Made by a program: the position numbers and the translations under genes. A stretch of DNA of 34,673 nt from Nocardioidaceae bacterium (lineage in GTDB: Bacteria > Actinomycetota > Actinomycetes > Propionibacteriales > Nocardioidaceae), in the NCBI GenBank assembly GCA_017744365.1, contig JAGIBL010000014.1, forward strand, positions 1 to 34,673. Direction: 5' to 3'. The notes under the pieces are model-generated. The model saw only the letters and a program-made list of their open reading frames with translations, had not been told where the DNA came from and did no database searches. Below, piece by piece: positions 25,122 through 33,164 of this stretch; position 1 is the first letter of the stretch, and every line of letters starts with the position of its first letter.

Positions 25122-25123
25122 GG

Positions 25124-26806
25124 TCAGGAGGCCTCTCCGTGAGCGATGTCCAGTGCGGCAAGGTAGCCGAACGTCATCGCCGGCCCGATGGTCGCCCCGG
25201 GTCCCGCGTAGGTGTGGCCCATCACGGCCGAGGAGCAGTTGCCGGCGGCGTACAGGCCCTCGATCACCGACCCGTCCGGGCGCAGCACCCGGGCGCGCTC
25301 GTCGGTGACCAGGCCGCCCTTGGTGCCGAGGTCGCCGGGGACGATCTTCACTGCGTAGAACGGCGCCTGGTCGATGACGTGCAGCGACGGGTTCGGCAAC
25401 ACCCGCGGGTCGGAGTAGTACTTGTCGTACGCGCTCTCCCCGCGACCGAAGTCCTCGTCGACGCCCGTCCTGGCGAAGCCGTTGAACCGCCCGACCGTCT
25501 CCGTCAGCGCGTCGGCCGGGACGTCGATCGCGGCGGCGAGCTCCTCGAGGGATGCGGCCTTCTTGATGACGCCCTCCTTGAGCCAGCGGCCCGGGAAGGG
25601 CTGGCGCGGACCCAGGCCGGCGAACAGGTAGCGGTTGCGGTAGCGCTGGTCGATGATCATCCAGCTCGGCACGTGCGTGACGCCGGTCGCCTCGCCCTCG
25701 TAGATGGCGTGGGTCGCCTCGACGTAGGGCAGCGCCTCGTTCATGTACCGCTTGCCGGCGGCGTTGACGATGATCGAGCCGGGCAGGTTGCGCTCGGCCA
25801 GGCAGAACCACGGGCCGTTCGGCAGCGGGATCGTCGGGCCCCACCAGGCGTCGTCCATGAGGTCGACCTGCGCGCCCGCGGTGATGCCGGCCAGGATGCC
25901 GCCGCCCTGGTTCGACGGGGCGCCGGTGGTCCAGTCGACCGAGGTCGGCTGCGGCTGGTACTTCTCGCGCATCTCCAGGTTCTTCTCGAACCCGCCGCTG
26001 CCGAGGATGACGCCGCGGGTCGCGCGGATCTCGCTCGCCGCACCGTCCTTCAGCACCTTGACCCCGACGACGCGGCCGTTCTCGATCACCAGGTCGGTGA
26101 GCTCGGTCTCGTAGGAGACCGGCACGCCCGCGTCGACGAGCCCCTTGCGCAGCCCGATCGCGATCGCGTTGCCCATCGCGTACATCTTCTTGCCGAGCAG
26201 CAGGGTGAGCAGCCGCATCAGGGTGGCGCGGATCAGGGTCAAGGGGCCCTTGATGGTGCGCATGCCCAGGCTGATCTTGCGGTAGTCGGCCTGGGTGATG
26301 ACGAGGTTGGCCGGCGCCTTCCCGTACGGCGGGTGCAGCCGCTCGAGCTCCGCGCCGAGGAACTTCGCGTTCATCGGGATCGCCTCGACGGTGCGTCCGC
26401 GGGCCCGCCCGCCCGGCGCCTCGGGCAGGTAGTCGGCGTACTCGGGGACCCAGGTGAACCGCACCGGGGTGTTCTCCCGCAGGAACTCCATCACCTCGGG
26501 GCCGCGGTCGATGTAGGTGTCGCGGCGGACCTTGGGGACCACGTCGCCGACGATCGAGTCCAGGTACTTCTTCGACTCAGCCGGATCGTCGGCCTGGCCG
26601 GCCTTCTTCAGGGCGTAGTTGCCGGGGATCCAGACGCCGCCACCCGAGCGCGCGGTCGAACCGCCGAAGTACGGGCTCTTCTCGATCAGGATCGTGCTGA
26701 GCCCCTGCTTGGCGGCGGTGAGCGCGGCGGTCATGCCGGCGCCACCGGCACCGACCACCACGACGTCATACGCAGTCTCGAGGGTGACCTCGTCACGGGG
26801 CGTCAT
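25124..26806 (-). CDS. kstD: 3-ketosteroid delta-1-dehydrogenase
   Basis: A 560-residue FAD protein of the fumarate reductase/KstD family. The N-terminal YDVVVVGAGGAGMTAALTAA binds FAD and is followed by ILIEKSPYFGGSTARSGGG. The substrate region includes FTWVPEYADYLPEAPGG, typical of KstD, and the C-terminal motif PFYAVKIVPGDLGTKGG with Y484 as a candidate catalytic tyrosine. GLYAAGNCSSAVMGHTYAGPGA closes the FAD site. KstD introduces the C1-C2 double bond in 3-ketosteroids, a step needed before ring B opens. It is the first gene of the minus-strand operon, with a KstR-type site between it and hsaE. Some FAD proteins of this kind act on other 3-keto steroids; orthology is strongly supported by hsaE-G-F on the other side. 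Confidence 0.93.
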   Translation of the reverse strand: MTPRDEVTLETAYDVVVVGAGGAGMTAALTAAKQGLSTILIEKSPYFGGSTARSGGGVWIPGNYALKKAGQADDPAESKKYLDSIVGDVVPKVRRDTYIDRGPEVMEFLRENTPVRFTWVPEYADYLPEAPGGRARGRTVEAIPMNAKFLGAELERLHPPYGKAPANLVITQADYRKISLGMRTIKGPLTLIRATLMRLLTLLLGKKMYAMGNAIAIGLRKGLVDAGVPVSYETELTDLVIENGRVVGVKVLKDGAASEIRATRGVILGSGGFEKNLEMREKYQPQPTSVDWTTGAPSNQGGGILAGITAGAQVDLMDDAWWGPTIPLPNGPWFCLAERNLPGSIIVNAAGKRYMNEALPYVEATHAIYEGEATGVTHVPSWMIIDQRYRNRYLFAGLGPRQPFPGRWLKEGVIKKAASLEELAAAIDVPADALTETVGRFNGFARTGVDEDFGRGESAYDKYYSDPRVLPNPSLHVIDQAPFYAVKIVPGDLGTKGGLVTDERARVLRPDGSVIEGLYAAGNCSSAVMGHTYAGPGATIGPAMTFGYLAALDIAHGEAS

Positions 26807-26816
26807 GGCATCAAAC

Positions 26817-26830
26817 TGTAACAGGTTCTA
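26817..26830. promoter_or_regulatory. Predicted KstR operator TGTAACAGGTTCTA
   Basis: All defined positions of TnnAACnnGTTnnA are matched. It lies in the 35-base gap between the divergent kstD and hsaE starts. On the plus strand its end overlaps the predicted -10 of hsaE; on the minus strand it overlaps a TACAGT -10 candidate for kstD, so one site could repress both operons. Confidence 0.87.
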
Positions 26831-26834
26831 GTAT
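26829..26834 (+). promoter_or_regulatory. Predicted -10 of a leaderless hsaE transcript
   Basis: TAGTAT is followed by seven bases and then the ATG of hsaE at 26842, which has no Shine-Dalgarno sequence. That spacing is expected if transcription starts at the A of the start codon. Confidence 0.55.
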
Positions 26835-26841
26835 TGCCTTC

Positions 26842-27636
26842 ATGACCACTTCAGAGGCCGTCGCCGCCGCGGTGACGCGGCTCGCCCAGGCCCAGGCCAC
26901 CCGGGTCCCGTGCGAGCCGGTGCGCGACCTGATCGGTACCGACGACCTGCCGGCGGCGTACGCGGTGCAGCAGGGTCTGGTGCAGGCGCGCATCGCCGGG
27001 GGAGCGCGCGTGGTGGGCCGCAAGATCGGCGCCACCTCCAAGGCGGTGCAGGACCAGCTCGGCGTCGGCCAGCCCGACTTCGGCTACCTGCTCGACGACA
27101 TGGACGTCTCGCTCGACGACCCCATCTCCATGCGCACCCTGGTCCAGCCGCGGGTCGAGGCGGAGGTCGCCTTCCGGCTCGGGAGGGACGTCGACGTTCC
27201 GGAGAGCGAAATCACCCTCGACTTCGTGCGTGCCGCCGTCGACGTCGCCCTGCCCGCCCTGGAGATCGTCGACTCGCGGATCGCCGACTGGCGGATCGGC
27301 TTCACCGACACCGTCGCGGACAACGCCTCCAGCGGGCTCTTCGTCGTCGGCAGCGAGGGCCGTCCGCTGAGCGAGGTCGAGCCCGTGGACGTGGAGATGA
27401 GCCTCAGCATCAACGGCGAGGTGCGCTCCTCCGGCAACGGTGCCGCCTGCCTGGGCGACCCGCTCGAGGCACTGCGCTGGCTGGCCGTGCAGGCCGCCCG
27501 GTTCGGCGACCCGCTGCGCGCCGGCCACCTGATCCTGTCCGGGGCCCTGGGCCCGTTCGTGCCGTTCGCCCCGGGGGACCGGGTCGAGGCATCCATCAGC
27601 GGGTTCGCCCCGCTCAGCGTGCGATTCGAGGAGTGA
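26842..27636 (+). CDS. hsaE: 2-hydroxypenta-2,4-dienoate hydratase
   Basis: A 264-residue member of the fumarylacetoacetate-hydrolase/2-keto-4-pentenoate hydratase family. It shows [24 protein letters not shown]-like FGYLLDDM, and the metal ligand motif [13 protein letters not shown] (E-x-E type), then [12 protein letters not shown], the standard residues that bind Mg2+/Mn2+. The enzyme adds water to 2-hydroxypenta-2,4-dienoate (or the hexadienoate from steroids) to give 4-hydroxy-2-oxo acid. Gene order hsaE-hsaG-hsaF and the divergent kstD are the same as in M. tuberculosis, so steroid rather than phenol/biphenyl origin is favoured over a bph/tod type enzyme. Confidence 0.94.
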   Translation: MTTSEAVAAAVTRLAQAQATRVPCEPVRDLIGTDDLPAAYAVQQGLVQARIAGGARVVGRKIGATSKAVQDQLGVGQPDFGYLLDDMDVSLDDPISMRTLVQPRVEAEVAFRLGRDVDVPESEITLDFVRAAVDVALPALEIVDSRIADWRIGFTDTVADNASSGLFVVGSEGRPLSEVEPVDVEMSLSINGEVRSSGNGAACLGDPLEALRWLAVQAARFGDPLRAGHLILSGALGPFVPFAPGDRVEASISGFAPLSVRFEE

Positions 27637-27640
27637 GGGA

Positions 27641-28546
27641 ATGACCAAGCTGACAGCGGCCATCGTCGGGCCGGGCAACATCGGCACCGACCTGATGTAC
27701 AAGCTCTTGCGCAGCGACGTGATCGAGCCACGCTGGATGATCGGCGTCGACCCGGAGTCGCCGGGACTCGACCGCGCGCGCGAGAAGGGCCTGGAGGCCA
27801 GCGCCGAGGGCGTCGACTGGCTGCTCAAGCAGGACGAGCTTCCGGACTTCATCTTCGAGGCCACCAGCGCCTACGTGCACCGTGAGTACGCGCCCCGCTA
27901 CGCCGAGGCCGGCATCCGCGCGGTGGACCTCACCCCGGCCGCGGTCGGCCCGGCCTGCATCCCGGCCGTCAACGGCGACGAGCACGCGGGCGCCGAGAAC
28001 GTCAACATGATCACCTGCGGCGGCCAGGCGACGATCCCGATGGTGGCCGCGGTCTCCCGGGTCACGCCGGTGTCGTACGCCGAGATCGTCGCCTCGGTGG
28101 CGTCCCTCTCCGCCGGCCCGGGCACCCGGCAGAACATCGACGAGTTCACCCGGACCACCTCGCGCGGCGTGGAGACGATCGGCGGTGCCGAGCAGGGCAA
28201 GGCGATCATCATCCTCAACCCGGCCGAGCCGCCGATGATCATGCGCGACACCATCTTCTGCGCGGTCGCGCCGGACGCCGACCGCGAGGCGATCGCGGAC
28301 TCGGTGCACCGGATGGTGGCGAGCGTGCAGGACTACGTGCCCGGCTACCGGCTGCTGCAGGAGCCGCAGTTCGACGACCCGTCGCCGGCGACCCGCGGGG
28401 CGACCAAGGTCAGCATCTTCCTCGAGGTCGAGGGCGCCGGGGACTTCCTGCCGCCGTACTCGGGCAACCTGGACATCATGACCGCCGCGGCGACGCGCGC
28501 GGGTGAGGGCATGGCGCGCTTCGCGCTGGAAGGAGCACGCGCATGA
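27641..28546 (+). CDS. hsaG: Acetaldehyde/propanal dehydrogenase (acylating)
   Basis: A 301-residue acylating aldehyde dehydrogenase. The N-terminal nucleotide-binding region shows [18 protein letters not shown], and the active-site C126 lies in [13 protein letters not shown]. The [16 protein letters not shown] segment is characteristic of the HsaG/DmpF/BphJ family. It converts acetaldehyde or propanal into acetyl- or propionyl-CoA using NAD and CoA, and channels the volatile aldehyde from the partner aldolase HsaF. The ATG at 27641 lies four bases after the hsaE stop, with GAGG just upstream. Its stop overlaps the hsaF start (ATGA), consistent with a stoichiometric complex. Confidence 0.95.
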   Translation: MTKLTAAIVGPGNIGTDLMYKLLRSDVIEPRWMIGVDPESPGLDRAREKGLEASAEGVDWLLKQDELPDFIFEATSAYVHREYAPRYAEAGIRAVDLTPAAVGPACIPAVNGDEHAGAENVNMITCGGQATIPMVAAVSRVTPVSYAEIVASVASLSAGPGTRQNIDEFTRTTSRGVETIGGAEQGKAIIILNPAEPPMIMRDTIFCAVAPDADREAIADSVHRMVASVQDYVPGYRLLQEPQFDDPSPATRGATKVSIFLEVEGAGDFLPPYSGNLDIMTAAATRAGEGMARFALEGARA

Positions 28547-29610
28547 GCATCGCTGGAGCCCCCGAGCTCAACAAGCTGAGCCGCACCTGGAGCGACGAGC
28601 TGGACATCCGGCTCACCGACACCTGCCTGCGCGACGGCTCGCACCACAAGCGGCACCAGTTCACCGGCGAGGAGGTGCGCTCGATCATCGCCGCCCTCGA
28701 CGAGGCCGGCGTGCCGGTGCTCGAGGTCACCCACGGCGACGGCCTGGGCGGGTCGAGCTTCAACTACGGGTTCTCCAAGACCCCGGAGCAGGAGCTCATC
28801 AAGATCGCCGCCGAGACCGCCAAGCGCGCCAAGATCGCGTTCCTGATGCTGCCCGGCGTGGGCACCAAGGACGACATCCGCGAGGCCCAGGGCAACGGCG
28901 GCTCGATCTGCCGGATCGCCACGCACTGCACCGAGGCGGACACCTCCGAGCAGCACTTCGGGCTGGCCCGCGAGCTCGGCCTGGAGACCGTCGGCTTCCT
29001 GATGATGAGCCACACCCAGCCGCCCGAGGTGCTCGCTCAGCAGGCCCGGATCATGGTCGACGCCGGCTGCCAGTGCGTGTACGTCGTCGACTCGGCCGGC
29101 GCGCTCATCCTCGAGGGTGTCTCGGACCGGGTGGCCGCGCTCGTCGCCGAGATCGGCGACGAGGCGACCGTCGGCTTCCACGGCCACGAGAACCTCGACC
29201 TCGGCTGCGGCAACACCGTGATGGCGGTGCGGGCCGGCGCGACCCAGATCGACGGTTCCGTACGACGCTTCGGCGCCGGCGCGGGCAACACCCCGCTGGA
29301 CGCCTTCGTCGGCGTGGCCGACAAGCTCGGCTGGCGCACCGGCGTGGACTTCCTCAAGATCCTCGACGCCTCCGAGGACGTGGTCCGGCCGGCGATGCCG
29401 GAGGAGTGCCGGCTGGACCGGATGACGATGATGATGGGCTACGCCGGGGTGTACTCGAGCTTCCTCAAGCACGCCGGCAACGCGGCAGATCGGTACGGCG
29501 TCTCCGGGGCTCGCATCCTCGCCGAGGCCGGCCGGCGCAAGCTGATCGGCGGCCAGGAGGACCAGCTCATCGACATCGCCCTGATGCTGCAGCGGGAGCA
29601 AGAGGGCTGA
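28543..29610 (+). CDS. hsaF: 4-hydroxy-2-oxovalerate/oxohexanoate aldolase
   Basis: A 355-residue DmpG/HsaF-type class II aldolase of the HMG-CoA lyase-like superfamily. The N-terminal catalytic motif [18 protein letters not shown] and the metal-binding [15 protein letters not shown] are diagnostic, and the C-terminal part includes the communication domain that binds the dehydrogenase. It splits 4-hydroxy-2-oxohexanoate to pyruvate and propanal (or the valerate to acetaldehyde). GGAAGGAG precedes the ATG at 28543. It ends the steroid operon; a perfect palindrome starts immediately after the stop. Confidence 0.95.
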   Translation: MSIAGAPELNKLSRTWSDELDIRLTDTCLRDGSHHKRHQFTGEEVRSIIAALDEAGVPVLEVTHGDGLGGSSFNYGFSKTPEQELIKIAAETAKRAKIAFLMLPGVGTKDDIREAQGNGGSICRIATHCTEADTSEQHFGLARELGLETVGFLMMSHTQPPEVLAQQARIMVDAGCQCVYVVDSAGALILEGVSDRVAALVAEIGDEATVGFHGHENLDLGCGNTVMAVRAGATQIDGSVRRFGAGAGNTPLDAFVGVADKLGWRTGVDFLKILDASEDVVRPAMPEECRLDRMTMMMGYAGVYSSFLKHAGNAADRYGVSGARILAEAGRRKLIGGQEDQLIDIALMLQREQEG

Positions 29611-29629
29611 GTTCCGCTGTGAGCGGAAC
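29611..29629. promoter_or_regulatory. Perfect palindrome GTTCCGCTGTGAGCGGAAC, candidate ClgR-type box
   Basis: Eight-base arms flank a GTG spacer. The core fits CGC-N5-GCG, the core of the ClgR box reported in actinobacteria. It starts directly after the hsaF stop and ends 40 bases before the ClgR/PopR-like gene. A possible promoter for that gene (GTGACC at 29633-29638 and CACGCT at 29657-29662, 18 apart) begins next to it, the position an activator would take. It could instead act as a short hairpin for hsaF, but has no U-tract. Confidence 0.55.
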
Positions 29630-29669
29630 GGGGTGACCTCGGCTGCCCGGGCGTGCCACGCTCGTCGGC

Positions 29670-29969
29670 ATGGGCGAGATCGTGCCACTGCGACGTACCG
29701 AGGACCGCGAGCCGCTCTGGCGTGAGCTCGTCGGCGACCAGCTGCGAAGGACGCGGCTCGAGCGCGAGGAGCGGCTGGTCGACGTCGCTCAGCGAGCAGG
29801 CGTCTCGCCGCAGTACCTCTCGGAGGTGGAACGCGGGCTGAAGGACCCCTCGTCCGAGATGCTGGCTGCCGTCGCGGGTGCCCTGGACCTCACCGCCCGC
29901 GAGCTCAGCGTCCGCGCGGCAGGAGCGGCCACCCGCACGGCGGGTCCCGCCCTCTGCCTCGCCGCGTGA
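29670..29969 (+). CDS. ClgR/PopR-like XRE transcriptional regulator
   Basis: A 99-residue protein with an HTH_3 domain at about residues 24-78 (LRRTRLEREERLVDVAQRAG, then VSPQYLSEVERGLKDPSSEML). The YLSEVERG...PSSEMLAA section is the hallmark of ClgR and PopR, activators of clpP operons in Streptomyces, Corynebacterium and mycobacteria. The C-terminus is GPALCLAA; terminal Ala-Ala or Leu-Ala-Ala tails are known to make ClgR/PopR short-lived through ClpP. The gene ends 12 bases before the end of the convergent clpP operon. Upstream a perfect palindrome may be its own binding site. Function as a dedicated regulator of the adjacent clpP genes is inferred. Confidence 0.85.
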   Translation: MGEIVPLRRTEDREPLWRELVGDQLRRTRLEREERLVDVAQRAGVSPQYLSEVERGLKDPSSEMLAAVAGALDLTARELSVRAAGAATRTAGPALCLAA

Positions 29970-29981
29970 CCCGCGGCCACC

Positions 29982-30587
29982 TCAGAGCGTGGCCGGCAGC
30001 CTCCGCGGCTCGAGGACCTGGTCCACGATCCCGTAGTCGATCGCGGCCTGCGCCGTCAGCACGCGGTCCCGATCGGTGTCGGCGCGCACCTGCTCCGGCG
30101 TCCTGCCGGTGTGCCGCGACAGGATCTCCTCCAGCAGCGTCCGCACCCGCGCGATCTCCTCGGCCTCCAGGATCAGGTCCGGGATGGTGCCGCGGCCCTG
30201 CGTCGCGGGCTGGTGCAGCACGACCCGGCCGTGGGGAAGGATCATCCGCCGCCCGGGCTCACCGCCGGCCAGCAGCACGGCAGCCGTCCAGGCGGCCTGG
30301 CCCACGCAGGTGGTCTCGACCGGCGCCGCGACGAACTGCATCGCGTCGTAGACCGCCAGCATCGCGGTGATGCTGCCACCCGGCGAGTTGAGGTAGAGGC
30401 TGATCGGCAGGTCCGGGTTGGCGGACTCGAGGTGCAGGAGCTGGGCGATCAGCGCGTTCGCCACGCCATCGTCGATCTCGGTGCCCAGGTAGATGATCCG
30501 GTCCTCCAGCAGCCGGCTGTAGAGGTCGACGGTCCGCTCGCCGCGCGGGGTCGTCGTGGTCACGTACGGGATCGTGTACTGGCCCAT
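29982..30587 (-). CDS. ClpP-like protein lacking the catalytic serine (ClpR-like)
   Basis: A 201-residue ClpP-fold protein with [21 protein letters not shown]125 in [10 protein letters not shown] and D174 in [10 protein letters not shown], as in ClpP. However, the position of the nucleophile in the C-x-G-x-A-A-S motif reads [13 protein letters not shown]: Trp at residue 100 (codon TGG, one base from TCG). It should therefore be proteolytically inactive and may act as a structural subunit, as ClpR does in cyanobacteria and plastids. Its ATG shares one base with the stop of the upstream active clpP (TGATG), so both are made together and probably form mixed rings. A sequencing error is possible but would need a single precise change. 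Confidence 0.85.
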   Translation of the reverse strand: MGQYTIPYVTTTTPRGERTVDLYSRLLEDRIIYLGTEIDDGVANALIAQLLHLESANPDLPISLYLNSPGGSITAMLAVYDAMQFVAAPVETTCVGQAAWTAAVLLAGGEPGRRMILPHGRVVLHQPATQGRGTIPDLILEAEEIARVRTLLEEILSRHTGRTPEQVRADTDRDRVLTAQAAIDYGIVDQVLEPRRLPATL

Positions 30588-31195
30588 CAGCGCACCAGCC
30601 CCATCCGGTGCGTGCGCGGAGGCGCCACGTCGTCGACGCTCTCGATCACCTTGTCGACGAAGCCGTAGTCGCGGGCCGCGGTGGCGGTGAACCAGCGGTC
30701 CCGGCGCGAGTCCTGCTCGACGGTGGCGACGTCCTGACCGGTGTGCTCGGCGATGAGGCCGAGCACGGTGTCGCGGGTGTGCCGGAGGTCCTCGGCCTGG
30801 ATCTCGATGTCGACGGCGGTGCCGCCGATGCCGGCCGAGCCCTGGTGCAGCAGGATGCGCGCGTGCGGCAGGGCGAAGCGCTTGCCCGGCGTACCGGCCG
30901 AGAGCAGGAACTGGCCGGCGCTGGCCGCCATCCCCATCGCCAGCGTGCTGACGTCGTTGGGGATCAGCCGCATCACGTCGTGGATCGCGAGCATCGCCGA
31001 GACCGAGCCGCCGGGGGAGTTGATCCACAGGCTGATGTCGGACCGGGCGTCCTCGGCGGAGAGCAGCAGCAGCTGCGCACAGAGTCGGTTCGCGTCGTGG
31101 TCCTCGAGCGCCTTGCCGAGGACGATGATGCGCTGGGCCATGAGCCGCTGGGCGAGGAGGTCGTCCACTCCCGCGGCGAGCGTCGTACTGGTCAT
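30587..31195 (-). CDS. clpP: ATP-dependent Clp protease proteolytic subunit (active paralogue)
   Basis: A 202-residue ClpP with a complete triad: S92 in [13 protein letters not shown]117 in ILLHQGSAG and D166 in DSRRDRW, plus the oxyanion strand [17 protein letters not shown] at 31195 is preferred over GTG 31261, which would add a leader of 22 low-complexity residues. This paralogue pairs with the Ser-less ClpP-like protein behind it, resembling the clpP3-clpP4 secondary operon of Streptomyces rather than the clpP1-clpP2 genes near clpX. It would degrade unfolded proteins and short-lived regulators together with a Clp ATPase, none of which is in the window. Confidence 0.92.
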   Translation of the reverse strand: MTSTTLAAGVDDLLAQRLMAQRIIVLGKALEDHDANRLCAQLLLLSAEDARSDISLWINSPGGSVSAMLAIHDVMRLIPNDVSTLAMGMAASAGQFLLSAGTPGKRFALPHARILLHQGSAGIGGTAVDIEIQAEDLRHTRDTVLGLIAEHTGQDVATVEQDSRRDRWFTATAARDYGFVDKVIESVDDVAPPRTHRMGLVR

Positions 31196-31246
31196 GGCTC
31201 CCACGGTGCCGGTCCGCCCGACCCGGCCGAAGGGCGCGCTGCCCTG

Positions 31247-31265
31247 AGCGGTGCTGCTCACCGCT
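31247..31265. promoter_or_regulatory. Inverted repeat AGCGGTG-CTGCT-CACCGCT between sigma gene and clpP
   Basis: Perfect 7-base arms around a 5-base loop lie 52 bases before the clpP ATG and 30 bases after the sigma factor stop. It shares the half-site TGAGCGG with the palindrome at 29611-29629, in an everted arrangement. It may be an operator for clpP or a terminator of the upstream gene; no U-tract is present. Confidence 0.4.
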
Positions 31266-31295
31266 GCACGGCACGGACCCGTTCGATCACGAGAC

Positions 31296-33011
31296 CTACT
31301 GCGGGCAGGGCGTGGCCTCGACGCTGCCCGCGGGCCCGGTGGCCTTGTTGCCCCGTACGTCGACCGCGGTGACCTTGAAGCTGACGGGGCCGCCGAGCGT
31401 GAACGGTCCCATCTGCGCCGACCAGCGGCCGTCCGCCTGCCGCGCCATCGCCGCGGCGCCGGCGCCGTTCGGGCCGGTCCAGGTGAGCCGCACCGAGCGC
31501 AGCCTGCTCTCGTCGGTGACGCGGACGGAGACGGGTACCGACGGCTGGCCGCAGCTCGGTGCGGTGGAGGCCGTGGGTGTCCCGACCTGCGGCGCGTGGT
31601 CGACGCTGAGCCGGACCTGGACGGCCTGCTTGCCGTTGTCCCAGGAGACGTAGAGGGTCGCGGTCCGGTCGCCCTCGGCGATCTTGGAGCGGTCGACCTG
31701 CAGGCTGACCTTGCTCGTCTTGGTGCCCTCGAGGATGCCGGTGGCCGGGCTGGCGCGCAGCCAGGAAGCGTCCGGCGCGACCAGGAACGAGATCGGCTGG
31801 CCGCCGCTGTTGCCGAGCGTGACGCTGCCCCGGGTGCCGCTGCTGCCGAGGTCGAGCGTGGTCCGGTCCAGGGTCAGTGCTCCGGGGGCGAGCGGCGGGC
31901 CGCTCGGGGTGACGGCCGTCGGCGGGCCTGCCGTGAACAGCGGGGTGCTCGCCGGTGCCGTCGGCGTGGCCGGCGTGCTCGTCGGTGGTGCCGGCGTCGC
32001 GGGACCGGACGTGGGCGCGCCGCCGAGGGTCTGCGGCAACGCGCTGACCGGCTTCTCGTCGTCGCCTGCCGGCCAGAACAGGTAGGCGCTGCCGCCGATG
32101 AGAACGACGGCGGCGGCAGCGGCCAGGGCCCGGCGACGTCCGCGGCGCGGGCCGACGGTCTCGACCGGGGCGGCGGCGGCCTGCGCGCCGCCCGCGGCGC
32201 CGTCTCCCGGGCCGACGTACGCGACGAGCTCGGTGTCCTCCAGGACCCGGTCGCGCAGGGCCAGCGGGGCGGCCACGATCGGCACCGCGGCCAGCAGGGC
32301 CAGCGGGCTGACCAGCACCTTGCGGCGCTCCCCGCAGATGTCGCAGCCGTCCACGTGCCGGGCGACCCGCTTGCGGACCAGCGGCGAGAAGCTCCCGTCC
32401 CAGCCGGCGAGGATCGCGCTCAGCTCGGTGCAGTCGTCGCGGCCCAGCCGGGCGATCAGCAGCGCGCCGAGGGAACGCTCCACCTGGGCCTTGACCCGGT
32501 TGAGCATCACGTAGCCGTTGGAGGCGGAGACGCCCATCGCCTCGGCGAGCTCGGCGCCCTCGAGGCCCTGGCGCAGGTGCAGGTCGAGCAGTGCCCGGTC
32601 GCGCTCGGCGAGGCCGGCGGCCGCGTCCCAGACCAGCCGCTGCAGCTCGAGGCGGGAGGCCTCCTGCTCGGGGGTGCTCGCGGAGTCAGCCATCTCGGCC
32701 ATCCGCTCGTCCTCGCCGTACGCGAACCGCGTGCGCGCCTTGAGCCGGCGCAGGCACTCGCTGCGCACGATCGCGTAGAGCCACGGTCGCAGCCGGTCCG
32801 GGTCGCGCAGCTGGGGGAGCCGCTCGGCGAAGGTCACGAACGAGTCCGCGACCGCGTCGGCCGCGTCCTCGCGCTGCCGGAGCATCGAGTAGGCGAAGTC
32901 GTGCAGCCGGTCGCCGTACCGGTCGTAGACGGCAGCGAACGCCTCTCGGTCGGCGTGCAGGACCCGAGAGACGAGCTCCGCATCGGTCGGTCCGGCGGGG
33001 ACGTCGGTCAC
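31296..33011 (-). CDS. ECF sigma factor fused to a zinc anti-sigma motif, membrane segment and extracellular Ig/BACON-like domains
   Basis: A 571-residue protein from GTG 33011. Residues 10-95 are sigma region 2 (DAVADSFVTFAERLPQLRDP, RPWLYAIVRSECLRRLK) and 125-185 sigma region 4 (LLDLHLRQGL, GAELAEAMGVSASNGYVMLNR), so the N-terminal half is an ECF sigma-70 factor. Residues 219-226 give H219-x3-C223-x2-C226, the zinc anti-sigma (ZAS) motif. A single membrane helix is at about 295-313, followed by a Pro/Thr-rich linker (about 325-365) and an extracellular part with a BACON-like domain (TLDRTTLDLGSSGTRGSVTL, about 375-460) and another Ig-like domain to the end. The sigma part would be held at the membrane until a signal releases it, presumably by proteolysis. 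The start is followed by a normal ECF N-terminus. Confidence 0.88.
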   Translation of the reverse strand: MTDVPAGPTDAELVSRVLHADREAFAAVYDRYGDRLHDFAYSMLRQREDAADAVADSFVTFAERLPQLRDPDRLRPWLYAIVRSECLRRLKARTRFAYGEDERMAEMADSASTPEQEASRLELQRLVWDAAAGLAERDRALLDLHLRQGLEGAELAEAMGVSASNGYVMLNRVKAQVERSLGALLIARLGRDDCTELSAILAGWDGSFSPLVRKRVARHVDGCDICGERRKVLVSPLALLAAVPIVAAPLALRDRVLEDTELVAYVGPGDGAAGGAQAAAAPVETVGPRRGRRRALAAAAAVVLIGGSAYLFWPAGDDEKPVSALPQTLGGAPTSGPATPAPPTSTPATPTAPASTPLFTAGPPTAVTPSGPPLAPGALTLDRTTLDLGSSGTRGSVTLGNSGGQPISFLVAPDASWLRASPATGILEGTKTSKVSLQVDRSKIAEGDRTATLYVSWDNGKQAVQVRLSVDHAPQVGTPTASTAPSCGQPSVPVSVRVTDESRLRSVRLTWTGPNGAGAAAMARQADGRWSAQMGPFTLGGPVSFKVTAVDVRGNKATGPAGSVEATPCPQ

Positions 33012-33149
33012 GCGGGAAGCCTAGGGCGGTCGAGCACGGCATGTTTCCCCTTTCAGAGCACTTCTCGGGGCACTCCTTCGAGGGGTAGGAGCACGCCGCG
33101 CGGTGAACCTTTCAACTTTCCTCCGGAATTCGCCGCCGATGATTCCGGG

Positions 33150-33155
33150 TAGCCT
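33150..33155 (+). promoter_or_regulatory. Predicted -10 of the CDP-alcohol transferase gene
   Basis: TAGCCT lies nine bases before ATG 33165; transcription would start within a few bases of the ATG, so the leader is almost absent. A GTG at 33156 would begin directly beside the -10 and is unlikely to be the start. The remaining part of the 153-base gap (33012-33164) holds no other feature I can support. Confidence 0.4.
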
Positions 33156-33164
33156 GTGCCCGCC

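Noticed and set aside
29611-29629. Rho-independent terminator of hsaF
   Set aside because: The stem is perfect but has only a 3-base loop and no following U-tract; its position and CGC-N5-GCG core suit an operator better, although termination is not fully excluded.
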